Shown piece after piece: positions 52,461-60,774 of a DNA stretch of 64,000 bases; the first letter of the stretch is position 1; every line of letters starts with the position of its first letter. This stretch comes from Mesorhizobium tianshanense (GTDB lineage Bacteria; Pseudomonadota; Alphaproteobacteria; Rhizobiales; Rhizobiaceae): positions 1 through 64,000 of the forward strand of contig NZ_VLKT01000038.1 of assembly GCF_007830515.1 (NCBI RefSeq). Reading direction: 5' to 3'. Below the pieces are notes generated by a model. It ran no database searches. It saw nothing but the letters and a program-made list of their open reading frames with translations, and was not told the DNA's origin. A program made the translations under genes and the position numbers.

Positions 52461-54002
52461 CTAAGCGACATTCTGCGCCTGCCTTGCGTTCGATGATTGC
52501 CGCCGGACACCCGAAGCCAGCAGCATGATCGCCTCTTCGGTCAATTCGTCCGCCCCGAGTTCGCCGACGACGGCACCTTCGTGTATGACAAGCACCCGGT
52601 CGCTGAGCCCGATCAACTCCGGAAGCTCGGATGAAATCACGATGACGCCGACGCCCCGATCGGCGAGGTCGCGAAGCAGGCGATGAATATCCACTTTGGC
52701 GCCGACATCGACACCGCGTGTGGGCTCGTCAAGAATGACCACCTTGGGACCAACCGAAAGAAGCCTGGCGATGGCTACCTTCTGCTGATTGCCACCACTG
52801 AGCGTCGACACCTGTGCCTCGATGCCGCCCATGCGCACACCGTGACGCTCCACCAGGTCGGTGGCTTGCCTTGCTTCGGCGCGACGATCGAGCAGCCCAA
52901 GGGGCGTGGTCAGTTTCCGAAGGTCCAGCGCGGAGATATTCGACGCAACCGACAGGTCCAGGAACAGGCCCGACGCTTTGCGGTCCTCAGAGAGGTAGAC
53001 CAGGCCGGCGCGCACGGCATCGCTATAGGTCCTGATGCTGACTGGCTCGCCATTGAGCTCGACCGATCCCGACAGCTTCGGACGCAAGCCGCAGACGGTC
53101 TGGACCATCTCGCTGCGGCCGGCGCCAATCAACCCGCCGATGCCAAGAATTTCGCCCGCACGAAGCGCGAAGCTGACACCGTCGCAACCCTCGCGATAGG
53201 CGAGATCTGCGACCGACAGCACAGGGCGGTCGGTGCGCCGTTCAGGCGAGAGCTTTTGCGGATAGAGCTGCGTGATTTCGCGCCCGACCATCTTGCGCAC
53301 GACATCACTGGGAGTGACCGAAGCGATAAGATCGGTCGCTACATATCTGCCGTCACGAAAGACCGTAACGCGGTCGCACAGGTTGAAGATCTCGGCCATG
53401 CGGTGGCTGATGTAGACAATTGAAATTCCGCGCGCCTTGAGATCGCGCACGATTGCGAAAAGGCGCCGCGCCTCGGTCTCGGTCAGAGCGGCTGTCGGCT
53501 CGTCGAGCATCAGCACCCGGCATTCGAGCGCCAGCGCCTTGGCGATTTCGACAAGCTGCTGGTTGGAAATCGAAAGGTCGGCGACCGGCGTGTCGACCGG
53601 GATCGGCGCCAGCAGGTTCATTATCTTCTGCGCATCGGAGTTAAGCCGGCGAAAATTCATCAGCGGCGCGCGACGATTGTTGATGGCCGCCATGAGAATA
53701 TTCTCGGCGACAGTGGCATCCTGGCACAGCGCGATTTCCTGGTGGACGAGACCTATGCCAAGCCGCTGCGCGGCGGATGGCGATGCGATGGTGACGTCCT
53801 TGCCTTCGAGACGAATGGTGCCTTCGTCGGGTTGCACTATACCGGCGATGATGTTCATCAGCGTGGACTTGCCCGCGCCATTCTCGCCACACAGCGCGTG
53901 AATTTCGCCCCGCCGCAGCGTGAAACCGACCCCGGTCAGCGCTTTGATGGCGCCGAAAGATTTCGATATGTCGCGGATCTCAAGAATGGCGGCGGCGGTC
54001 AC
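52461..54002 (-). CDS. Sugar ABC transporter ATP-binding protein, two domains (RbsA-like)
   Basis: 513 residues from GTG 54002 with a G-rich RBS; the frame is open to 54149 but codes for no conserved sequence. The first domain has Walker A GENGAGKST, and the second has the degenerate GLIGAGRSEMV typical of RbsA; LSGGNQQKVAIARLL and VILDEPTRGVDVGAK close the second signature. It powers CUT2 import of pentoses, polyols or autoinducers. Confidence 0.92.
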   Translation of the reverse strand: MTAAAILEIRDISKSFGAIKALTGVGFTLRRGEIHALCGENGAGKSTLMNIIAGIVQPDEGTIRLEGKDVTIASPSAAQRLGIGLVHQEIALCQDATVAENILMAAINNRRAPLMNFRRLNSDAQKIMNLLAPIPVDTPVADLSISNQQLVEIAKALALECRVLMLDEPTAALTETEARRLFAIVRDLKARGISIVYISHRMAEIFNLCDRVTVFRDGRYVATDLIASVTPSDVVRKMVGREITQLYPQKLSPERRTDRPVLSVADLAYREGCDGVSFALRAGEILGIGGLIGAGRSEMVQTVCGLRPKLSGSVELNGEPVSIRTYSDAVRAGLVYLSEDRKASGLFLDLSVASNISALDLRKLTTPLGLLDRRAEARQATDLVERHGVRMGGIEAQVSTLSGGNQQKVAIARLLSVGPKVVILDEPTRGVDVGAKVDIHRLLRDLADRGVGVIVISSELPELIGLSDRVLVIHEGAVVGELGADELTEEAIMLLASGVRRQSSNARQAQNVA

Positions 54003-54100
54003 TGCGTCCCCCCCCTGCAGCGTTGATATTGACCATTGCCCGGTCGACGGGGCGCGAGCGCCCCGCCCGCTTCGAGCATCTCCGAAGAGCCCGAAGGACC

Positions 54101-55207
54101 TTATTCCTCGATGCCCTTGGTGCCGCGCCGATTGAGGTAGGCATCCCAATAGAAATCGTCGGCATTGTCCGCAGTGACGATGGAAAAGCCGTTGTCGACG
54201 AAAGGCACGCCCATGCCGTTGAACCCCGACCGCCGCGCGTCGTTCATCGGATCGATCAGCTCAGGATGCTTGGCCAGCCACAGCAGCATGAACCCCATGT
54301 AGCCCTGCATGCCCTGGTTGGGATTGACCGAGCCAAAGATTTCGCCGGCCTTTATCATATCGAGGATCTTGGCGTTAACGTCGGCCAGCATAACACGGAT
54401 CTTGCCGCCGCCCTCCTTGGCGGCCTGCGCGGCGCCGATTGCCGAGTTGGCTTCCGGCATGAACACGGCGCCCAGGTCGGGATGCGCTTGGGCGAGGCTG
54501 AGCACGGCCTGATAGGCCTTCGTCGCATCCTGATTCGACGCTGCGCGGCCGACGAGCTTCATCTCAGGCCATTTGGCTTCCATGCGGGCAATGAAGGCGG
54601 CGATGCGCTTGTCGTGATTATCCTGTCCGGGGTTTTCGAGGACCGCATATTCGCCCTTGCCGTCCATCGCCTTGGCAACTGCGTCGGCGGCATAGGTGCC
54701 TTCGGCGACGTTGTCCGAAGTGATGTAAGATACTCGTTTGGAGTTGGGCGAATCCGCGGCGAATGTGACCACTGCCGTTCCCTGGTCTATGGCCCGATTG
54801 ATGGGCTCGATGAAAGGATCGGAGTTCATCGGATGCACCAGGATGCCCGCCGGCTTCTGAGCCAGCGCCTGGTCGAAGGTCGCTATCTGCTTATTCACAT
54901 CGTATTCGGGCGTGCCGGTATATTCGGTCTCGCAACCGAACTGCTGGCCAGCCTGCTTGAACATCTCGTAGACCGGGAACCAATATTCGACGCCGGAAAC
55001 CATGACGTTCATGACGTATTTTTCACCCGGCTCGCATTGGAACGGGTTGGCGGCCTGGGCGGCGGCGTGGCTTGCCGCCAACACAGTGGTGGTAGCTGCC
55101 GACATGGCAAGCATGCTCAAAAATTTGCGCAAGAGTCCTCCCCCGGCCGAAGCCTGGTCAATTGGGCGGTCGGACACTTGCGTGCCGCCGCTTTTGGTTG
55201 ATGACAC
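54101..55207 (-). CDS. Periplasmic sugar-binding protein of the polyol ABC transporter
   Basis: 368 residues from GTG 55207, preceded by GGAGGAGG. Signal peptide FLSMLAMSAATTTVLAASHA. The mature part is a ribose-binding-type fold: VMVSGVEYWFPVYEMFKQAG, GILVHPMNSDPFIEPINRAI, VVTFAADSPNSKRVSYITSD and DVNAKILDMIKAGEIFGSVN. Sets the specificity of the importer. First gene of the operon, so a promoter is expected in 55208-55389. Confidence 0.9.
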   Translation of the reverse strand: MSSTKSGGTQVSDRPIDQASAGGGLLRKFLSMLAMSAATTTVLAASHAAAQAANPFQCEPGEKYVMNVMVSGVEYWFPVYEMFKQAGQQFGCETEYTGTPEYDVNKQIATFDQALAQKPAGILVHPMNSDPFIEPINRAIDQGTAVVTFAADSPNSKRVSYITSDNVAEGTYAADAVAKAMDGKGEYAVLENPGQDNHDKRIAAFIARMEAKWPEMKLVGRAASNQDATKAYQAVLSLAQAHPDLGAVFMPEANSAIGAAQAAKEGGGKIRVMLADVNAKILDMIKAGEIFGSVNPNQGMQGYMGFMLLWLAKHPELIDPMNDARRSGFNGMGVPFVDNGFSIVTADNADDFYWDAYLNRRGTKGIEE

Positions 55208-55389
55208 CGAACCTCCTCCCGAGGCTCAGCGGTTGATCATTCGCAGCAGTTCGCCCGACTGTCAATAAAATTCATGCACGGAAATATATTTCACAACCTC
55301 TTGTCGGAAATTTGCTGGAAGCAAACCGGCGATCAGGGCGAACCGACCTTGCTGCGGTGCCCGAGCAGCGCGGCAAGGTCAGCAGCGGG

Positions 55390-56730
55390 CTATTTAGCTG
55401 GTCCCAACAGGAGATCGAGATCGACCGCGTCCGCCATCGCCTTGTATCCCGCGTCGTTGGGATGGAGATTATCGCCGCAGTCGTAGTCGTCGCGCAGGTA
55501 TCCCGGCTTGGCCGGATCTTCCATCACCTTGTCGAAGTCGACCACGCCGTCAAAGCCGCCGCCGGTGCGGATCCATTCGTTCACAGTGGCGCGTATCTTT
55601 TCCTTCTCGGGTGTGTAGTACCCTTCGGTAGGGAGCCCTTTGAAGGTGTCGGCGAAAGGGGTCAACGTCGCACCTACGATGCGTACGCCATGGGCATGCG
55701 CGCGGTCGACGAGTTGTTTGTATCCGGTGATGATGTCTTCGGCGGTCGGTTGCTTGTCGTCCGGCGTGATTGCATTTTCGCCGGGCCAGCCGATATCGTT
55801 GATGCCCATCATCACGACGACGGTCGAGACATTGGGATGGCTCAGGACATCAGAATCGAAACGTGCCAGAGCATTGACACCCATACCGTCGGTCAACACG
55901 CGATTGCCCGAAAAGGCTTCGTTGACCACCGCGACCTTGCGGTTGGCCTCCTGCAATCGCTTGGCGAGATGGTCTGGCCAGCGATTGTTGGCGTCGGGAG
56001 TCGAGCAATTCCCATCCGTGATGGAATCCCCGAAAAACACAACCGCCTGGGAATCCGGCGCGGCATCAACCCATATATCGCTCAGAAAAAGGCGTGATTT
56101 GAGTGTGCTGTCAGCCTTGAACGCGGCGTCATTTGTGAAGTTGCCCGGGCCGGAGATGTAGGCGGTTTGCACACCATCCCAATGCACCGCCGAGAGCGCC
56201 GTCTTCTTCGGCAGGAAGATGCTGACCGAGATATCGGAAAGCGCTTCTGCCGGGAGGTCGACGGGGTCGCTGAGCATCGGGGCTCCCGCCGGAATGACCA
56301 CAGAACTCTTGCCGCCCCATGTGATGGGCTTCAGGGTCGCCTGATCGACGGCGCCGTCCTTGCCTGCTATTGCTACGCTGCCGGCACCGATAGTCAGCGG
56401 CTTGGCGCTAAAAGCATTCGACAGGACGACCCGGACGCTGTCGCCTCCAACACTGATGCGGGCAACTTGGCGAACGGTCTGGTTCTCAAGCACCTCCGGC
56501 ACTGCGAAAGGCGCAGGAAGATCATCCGACCAGCGCGGAGCAGGCGTGGCAGCCCAGGTGGTGATCCAGTTTCCCATTTCCGCGGCTTGTGCCCCGAAAC
56601 CAGCGATTGCCGAACCGGCCGCCACGGCCGCACACATGAGGATGGTCGGATGTCGACGCCGTTTCCTCCCTGCTGCGGGAAGCATCGACGAAACTTTACC
56701 TGCAAAAATAAAAGGCCTGTTGAGCCGCAT
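55390..56730 (-). CDS. Secreted SGNH/GDSL hydrolase
   Basis: 446 residues from ATG 56730, placed 9 bases after GAGGAGG. The N-terminus has a basic region and a signal (ILMCAAVAAGSAIAGFGAQA), so it is exported. A beta-rich domain comes first (residues 50-240), then the SGNH domain with block I VVFFGDSITDG (Ser), VVVMMGINDIG (Asn) and DNLHPND (Asp-x2-His). It removes acyl groups from a polysaccharide or lipid. It lies 182 bases upstream of the transporter operon on the same strand and may release its substrate. Confidence 0.88.
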   Translation of the reverse strand: MRLNRPFIFAGKVSSMLPAAGRKRRRHPTILMCAAVAAGSAIAGFGAQAAEMGNWITTWAATPAPRWSDDLPAPFAVPEVLENQTVRQVARISVGGDSVRVVLSNAFSAKPLTIGAGSVAIAGKDGAVDQATLKPITWGGKSSVVIPAGAPMLSDPVDLPAEALSDISVSIFLPKKTALSAVHWDGVQTAYISGPGNFTNDAAFKADSTLKSRLFLSDIWVDAAPDSQAVVFFGDSITDGNCSTPDANNRWPDHLAKRLQEANRKVAVVNEAFSGNRVLTDGMGVNALARFDSDVLSHPNVSTVVVMMGINDIGWPGENAITPDDKQPTAEDIITGYKQLVDRAHAHGVRIVGATLTPFADTFKGLPTEGYYTPEKEKIRATVNEWIRTGGGFDGVVDFDKVMEDPAKPGYLRDDYDCGDNLHPNDAGYKAMADAVDLDLLLGPAK

Positions 56731-57136
56731 TTTCATCTCCTCCTCGAGACTTGCTCTCAATGCCGCCGCCGGCCTCATTATGACGGGCTGCCCAGGAAAT
56801 GAAATTGAACTTCCGTTGCGATCTTGGACCAGCGTCACGAGCAAGATGTCCGACTGTGGCAAAGGGTTGCCGCCCGAAAGCTAATCCTGATCAAGATGGT
56901 TGCCGGCAACGACCCCGGCAAGACACGTTGCCGGGTCAATGGCGTCGTCGATGACGATTTCCGGGTCAGACGCGACAATGCCGATCGAACACGCTTCATC
57001 GCCCGGGCAGACCAGTTGCGCAACGCGGACAATGCCCTCGATGCTCGCTCCGCCACCAGACCCGTGGCGTTTCGTCTTGCCCATTTTAGCTAACATCCCT
57101 AATATATGGGCAAGTCATCGTCAGGAGCGTGTTACC
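56731..57136. other. Intergenic stretch, one possible small minus-strand gene
   Basis: A minus-strand frame from 57084 to 56881 begins M-G-K-T-K-R-H-G-S-G-G-G and gives 67 residues (CPGDEACSIGIVASDPEIVI, CLAGVVAGNHLDQD). It has ordinary codon use and could be real, but no family was recognised. The antitoxin promoter must also lie here, close to 57100. Confidence 0.35.
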
Positions 57137-57385
57137 ATGCGCAGCTTTTCTCTCACAGATCTCAGCAACAAATCCGGCGAGGTTGTCGAAGCCGCCTACA
57201 GCGCGCCAGTCGACATCACCCGCCGAGGCAAAAGGAAGTTTGTCCTCATGACCGCAGAACAATATGACCGCCTCCGCAAGGCCGACGATCCTCGTCGGGT
57301 CTATGCCGCCGGCGAAACCCCCGACGATCTGGCTGACGCCTTCGCCGCCGATCTTGACAGACTGGCGACTGGGGGAAGGCTATGA
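57137..57385 (+). CDS. Phd/YefM-type antitoxin
   Basis: 82 residues from ATG 57137 (AGGAGCG RBS). N-terminal DNA-binding strand-helix MRSFSLTDLSNKSGEVVEAA, then VDITRRGKRKFVLMTAEQYD, the Phd/YefM pattern. The C-terminus (DLADAFAADLDRLATGGRL) should wrap the toxin. Its stop overlaps the toxin start (ATGA). It probably autorepresses the pair. Confidence 0.85.
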   Translation: MRSFSLTDLSNKSGEVVEAAYSAPVDITRRGKRKFVLMTAEQYDRLRKADDPRRVYAAGETPDDLADAFAADLDRLATGGRL

Positions 57386-57667
57386 GGAATAACGCCGACC
57401 TGCTGAAACACGGCAGCATCTTCTACTACGCTTACGTTTTTAGGTGGCAAGTCGAATTGGGCCGAAAGGAGGGCGAAAAGGATCGGCCAGTCTACGTTCT
57501 CTCCGTGATCAAAAGTGCCGACGCATGTCGGTCTTCTCGCGGTCTCTGCTACTCCTCCCAAATCCGGCCAGGTCGCCATTGACAACGCCGGCGCGACCAT
57601 CTGCACTCGCGCGGCCGTGATGAGAGCATTGCGGCCGAACACGTCCTCCGTCTCGAATGCGTCCTGA
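57382..57667 (+). pseudogene. PemK/MazF-like toxin gene broken by a frameshift
   Basis: The first frame reads HGSIFYYAYVFRWQVELGRK, EGEKDRPVYVLSVIKSAD, the start of a rhizobial PemK-like protein. In another frame, after about 57520, it continues HVGLLAVSATPPKSGQVAID and stops at TGA 57665. The reading frame was broken by an indel near 57520-57530, and the C-terminal third is also missing. The toxin is most likely inactive, leaving an antitoxin alone. Confidence 0.65.
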
Positions 57668-57766
57668 AAACCCTAGAATGGGTCCTTATGTCCTTCCTCA
57701 CCTCCCCTTCCACTCATTTCCGACGATTCGACAGCTGCAAGCCGGCCACAAGCGGAAGCTGCCTCG

Positions 57767-58861
57767 TCAAATCGCTCGCTCGGTCTTAGCGTCGAAAATG
57801 GAGGCCCGGTTCATGTTGATGTCGATCGGCAGCCTCTCGCCGGGACGGCTGACGTCGTGCGCCTGCAGTTCCGCCATCACAGGCGAGCCGGCGAGACGGA
57901 AGGTCGCATAGCTGCGCGAACCGGTCGGCTGCAGCAGGTCGATCGTTGCGTCGTAGCGAAATGTGCCCTGCGCAGGTGCTGCTGCGTGCGCGCGAGTCAG
58001 ATGTTCCGGCCGCAGCCCGAGCAGCACCGGCTGTCCATCGGTGGCGCCATTGAGGGTCCGGCCGGGTGCGACCGGAAGCAGCGCATCGGCGAGCCGGATG
58101 GCGGCAGCGCTGCCGTCCAACTTCAGCGTGCCCGGCAGGAAGCTCATGCGCGGCGAACCGAGAAAACCAGCGACGAAGGTCGAGGCTGGGCGCTCGAACA
58201 GGTCGAGCGGCGCGCCCTGCTGCTCGATCAGCCCGTCGCGCATCAGCACGATGCGGTCAGCCAGCGTCATCGCCTCGATCTGGTCATGCGTGACGTAGAT
58301 CATCGTGGTGGCGATATCCTGGTGAAGGCGCTTGATCTCGCCGCGCATTTCGTCACGAAGCTGCGCGTCAAGATTGGACAGCGGCTCGTCGAACAGGAAG
58401 ATGCGGGGATTGCGGACTATGGCGCGGCCGATGGCGACGCGCTGGCGCTGTCCGCCGGATAGTTGACGCGGAAAGCGCCCGAGCAGCGGGGTGATGCCAA
58501 GCATGCGCGCCGCCTCGGCGACGCGTGCCTCCACCTCTGGCTTCGGCATCTTGCGAGCCTTCAGGCCGAAGCCGATGTTTTTCGCCACGCTCATGTGTGG
58601 ATAGAGGGCATAATCTTGAAACACCATTGCCACATCGCGGTCGCGCGGTCGGAAATCGTTGACCACTTCGCCGCCAATCTCGATCGTTCCTTCCGAACTC
58701 TCCTCCAGCCCTGCAATGGTCCGCAGCAGCGTACTCTTGCCACAGCCGGACGGGCCGACCAGCACGGTGAACTCGCCATCGCGAATGTCGAGGTCTATGC
58801 CGCGCACGGCATGGAAGGCGCCGTAGCGCTTGTGCAAGCCGGTGATCCTGACTTCGGCCAT
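57767..58861 (-). CDS. CUT1 sugar ABC transporter ATP-binding protein (MalK/UgpC-like)
   Basis: 364 residues from ATG 58861; the frame stays open upstream but that part overlaps the permease gene. Walker A GPSGCGKSTLL, signature LSGGQRQRVAIGRAI, Walker B FLFDEPLSNLDAQL, then a C-terminal OB-fold regulatory domain (LGLRPEHLTRAH). It drives a MalFGK-type importer in the inner membrane. Last gene of the second operon, 11 bases after the permease gene. Confidence 0.92.
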   Translation of the reverse strand: MAEVRITGLHKRYGAFHAVRGIDLDIRDGEFTVLVGPSGCGKSTLLRTIAGLEESSEGTIEIGGEVVNDFRPRDRDVAMVFQDYALYPHMSVAKNIGFGLKARKMPKPEVEARVAEAARMLGITPLLGRFPRQLSGGQRQRVAIGRAIVRNPRIFLFDEPLSNLDAQLRDEMRGEIKRLHQDIATTMIYVTHDQIEAMTLADRIVLMRDGLIEQQGAPLDLFERPASTFVAGFLGSPRMSFLPGTLKLDGSAAAIRLADALLPVAPGRTLNGATDGQPVLLGLRPEHLTRAHAAAPAQGTFRYDATIDLLQPTGSRSYATFRLAGSPVMAELQAHDVSRPGERLPIDINMNRASIFDAKTERAI

Positions 58862-58872
58862 GCCGACCCTTT

Positions 58873-59721
58873 CTATCCGCGAACGGCGCCGAGCGTCAGC
58901 CCGCGCACGAGATGTCGTTGAGCAAGGACTCCCAGTGCGATCGACGGCACGAGGGAGACGATTGCAAGGGCTGCCGCCTCGCCATATTGCGCGCCCTGGA
59001 AACCGATGAAGGCGCGGAACACCGTTGGCAGCGTGAAAGCAGTGCGGCTGGTCAGGATCAGTGCGAAGAAGAACTCCGTCCAGCAGGCGATGAAGGCGAA
59101 GACGGCCGCCGCGACGATGCCGGGCGCGGCGAGCGGCACAGCGACGCGCCAGAATGCCTCCCAGCGCGTGCAGCCGTCGACGAGGGCCGCCTCCTCCATC
59201 GATTTCGGCATGCCGCGGAAATAGGCGAACATCATCCATACCGATACCGGCAGCGTGAACACCGTATAGGCGATGATCAGGCCAATATGCGTGTCGTAGA
59301 GGCCGACGCCGCGATAGATCAGGAATACCGGCAGCACGATGCCGATGGGCGGCAGGAAGCGCTGCGACAGCACCCAGAAGGACAGATGCTGGCCGCCGGT
59401 GTTGTAGCGCGCCAGGCTGTAGGCCATCAGCGTGCCGAACAAGGCCGAGAGCACCGTTGCCGACAGTGAGATGATCAGGCTGTTGATCAGCCCGTCGAGG
59501 CCGCGATAGGCGAACAGCGCGGCTTCGTAGTGGACAAGCGTCGGCGCGCTGGGGAACCAGACCGGCGGCACGGTGAGGTAGTCGTCGCTCGGCTTGATTG
59601 ACGTGTTGAACATCCAGTAGAGCGGCCACAGCACGAAGAGCAGGAAGAAGCCGAGCAGCAGGATGCGGCCCACGGGTATCGACCGGCGTTTCGGGCGGCG
59701 GACTGGCGCGACAGCGGCCAT
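58873..59721 (-). CDS. CUT1 sugar ABC transporter permease (MalG-like)
   Basis: 282 residues, six TM segments. N-terminal IPVGRILLLGFFLLFVLWPL; the EAA loop is EEAALVDGCTRWEAFWRVAV, followed by PLAAPGIVAAAVFAFIACWT. It shares one base with the end of the upstream permease gene (TGATG), as expected for coupled MalF/MalG genes. Confidence 0.92.
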   Translation of the reverse strand: MAAVAPVRRPKRRSIPVGRILLLGFFLLFVLWPLYWMFNTSIKPSDDYLTVPPVWFPSAPTLVHYEAALFAYRGLDGLINSLIISLSATVLSALFGTLMAYSLARYNTGGQHLSFWVLSQRFLPPIGIVLPVFLIYRGVGLYDTHIGLIIAYTVFTLPVSVWMMFAYFRGMPKSMEEAALVDGCTRWEAFWRVAVPLAAPGIVAAAVFAFIACWTEFFFALILTSRTAFTLPTVFRAFIGFQGAQYGEAAALAIVSLVPSIALGVLAQRHLVRGLTLGAVRG

Positions 59722-60662
59722 CAGACCGGCTCCGCCTTCAAAAGGCGCCGCACCAGCAGCGTCACCACGAGCGCGGTGAAGATCAGGAACAGCCAGCTTC
59801 CGGCGGTCGCCTGGGACAGGTGGAACTGGGTGAAGCCGACCGTGTAGAGATAGTAGGACGCCGTGTAGGTCCGCGTACCCGGCCCGCCGCCGGTCATGAT
59901 GAAAATAGTATCGAACATGCGGATGGCGTCGAGCAGCCGAAAGGTCAGCGCCAGCAGCATCATCGGCGCGAGATGCGGCAGGGTTATCGCCCAGAACGCC
60001 TGCCAGGCATTGACGCCGTCGAGTTCCGCCGCCTCATAGAGGTTCGGCGGAATGGCGGTCAGCCCGGCGAGCAGGATGACGAACATGAATGGCGTCCACT
60101 GCCAGACATCGGCGATGATCAGCGAGACATAGAGCCAAGGGGCTTCGGTCATCCAGCCGATCGTCACCTCCTGCCCCAACAACTGCGTCAAAATGTAGTT
60201 GGTCGGCCCGAAAGGCCGCTGCAGCAGCAGTGTCCAGGCCTGGCCGACGATGACCGGGCTGATGAACAACGGCACGATCAGGATCGACATGATCACGCCG
60301 CGGCCCGGAAAGCTGCGCACCATGGTCAACGCCACCAGAAGGCCGAGCACGAATTCGATGGCGACGCTGACCCCCGACAGCCACGCTGTCAGCAACAGCG
60401 ACCAACGCGCAACGGGATCGAACACGACCCGCTCGAAATTCTTCAATCCGACAAAGCCGTGGCCCGGCACCTGGAAATCATAGTTGATGAAGGATACGAC
60501 CAGCGAGAACAGCAGCGGATAGATCGACAGCGCCAGGATCAGCAGCACGGCTGGCGCGACCAACAGCCATTTGAAGTGGCGATCCGCCCATTGTGCGAAG
60601 CTCGACAGCCGGGGCGGGGCGCCGGCGGCCTTCATGCGACTGACGGTGGCGGTGTACTGCAT
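59721..60662 (-). CDS. CUT1 sugar ABC transporter permease (MalF-like)
   Basis: 313 residues from ATG 60662; the frame is open to 60725 without a RBS. Six or more TMs, with EAAELDGVNAWQAFWAITLP as the EAA loop and FIMTGGGPGTRTYTASYYLY typical of MalF-like subunits. Partner of the gene at 58873; together they form the translocation pore. Confidence 0.9.
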   Translation of the reverse strand: MQYTATVSRMKAAGAPPRLSSFAQWADRHFKWLLVAPAVLLILALSIYPLLFSLVVSFINYDFQVPGHGFVGLKNFERVVFDPVARWSLLLTAWLSGVSVAIEFVLGLLVALTMVRSFPGRGVIMSILIVPLFISPVIVGQAWTLLLQRPFGPTNYILTQLLGQEVTIGWMTEAPWLYVSLIIADVWQWTPFMFVILLAGLTAIPPNLYEAAELDGVNAWQAFWAITLPHLAPMMLLALTFRLLDAIRMFDTIFIMTGGGPGTRTYTASYYLYTVGFTQFHLSQATAGSWLFLIFTALVVTLLVRRLLKAEPV

Positions 60663-60774
60663 TGCTATATTCCGAAGGCGCCTTGCGGTTGCGACGAGGT
60701 GTTGCGAGCCAAGCGCCCGCAACACCGATTTTGATCAAGAGAACCGGCCGGCGTCCCCGACGCAGGCCGAGGCC

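Noticed and set aside
54023..55201. 392-codon plus-strand open frame
   Set aside because: Antisense to the binding-protein gene, Asp/Arg/His-rich composition without motifs, a typical shadow.
45345..55207. Direct assignment as an erythritol (ery) operon
   Set aside because: The kinase is not EryA-like, no EryC/EryH/EryI-type genes are present, and the class I aldolase and GMC oxidoreductase do not belong to that pathway.
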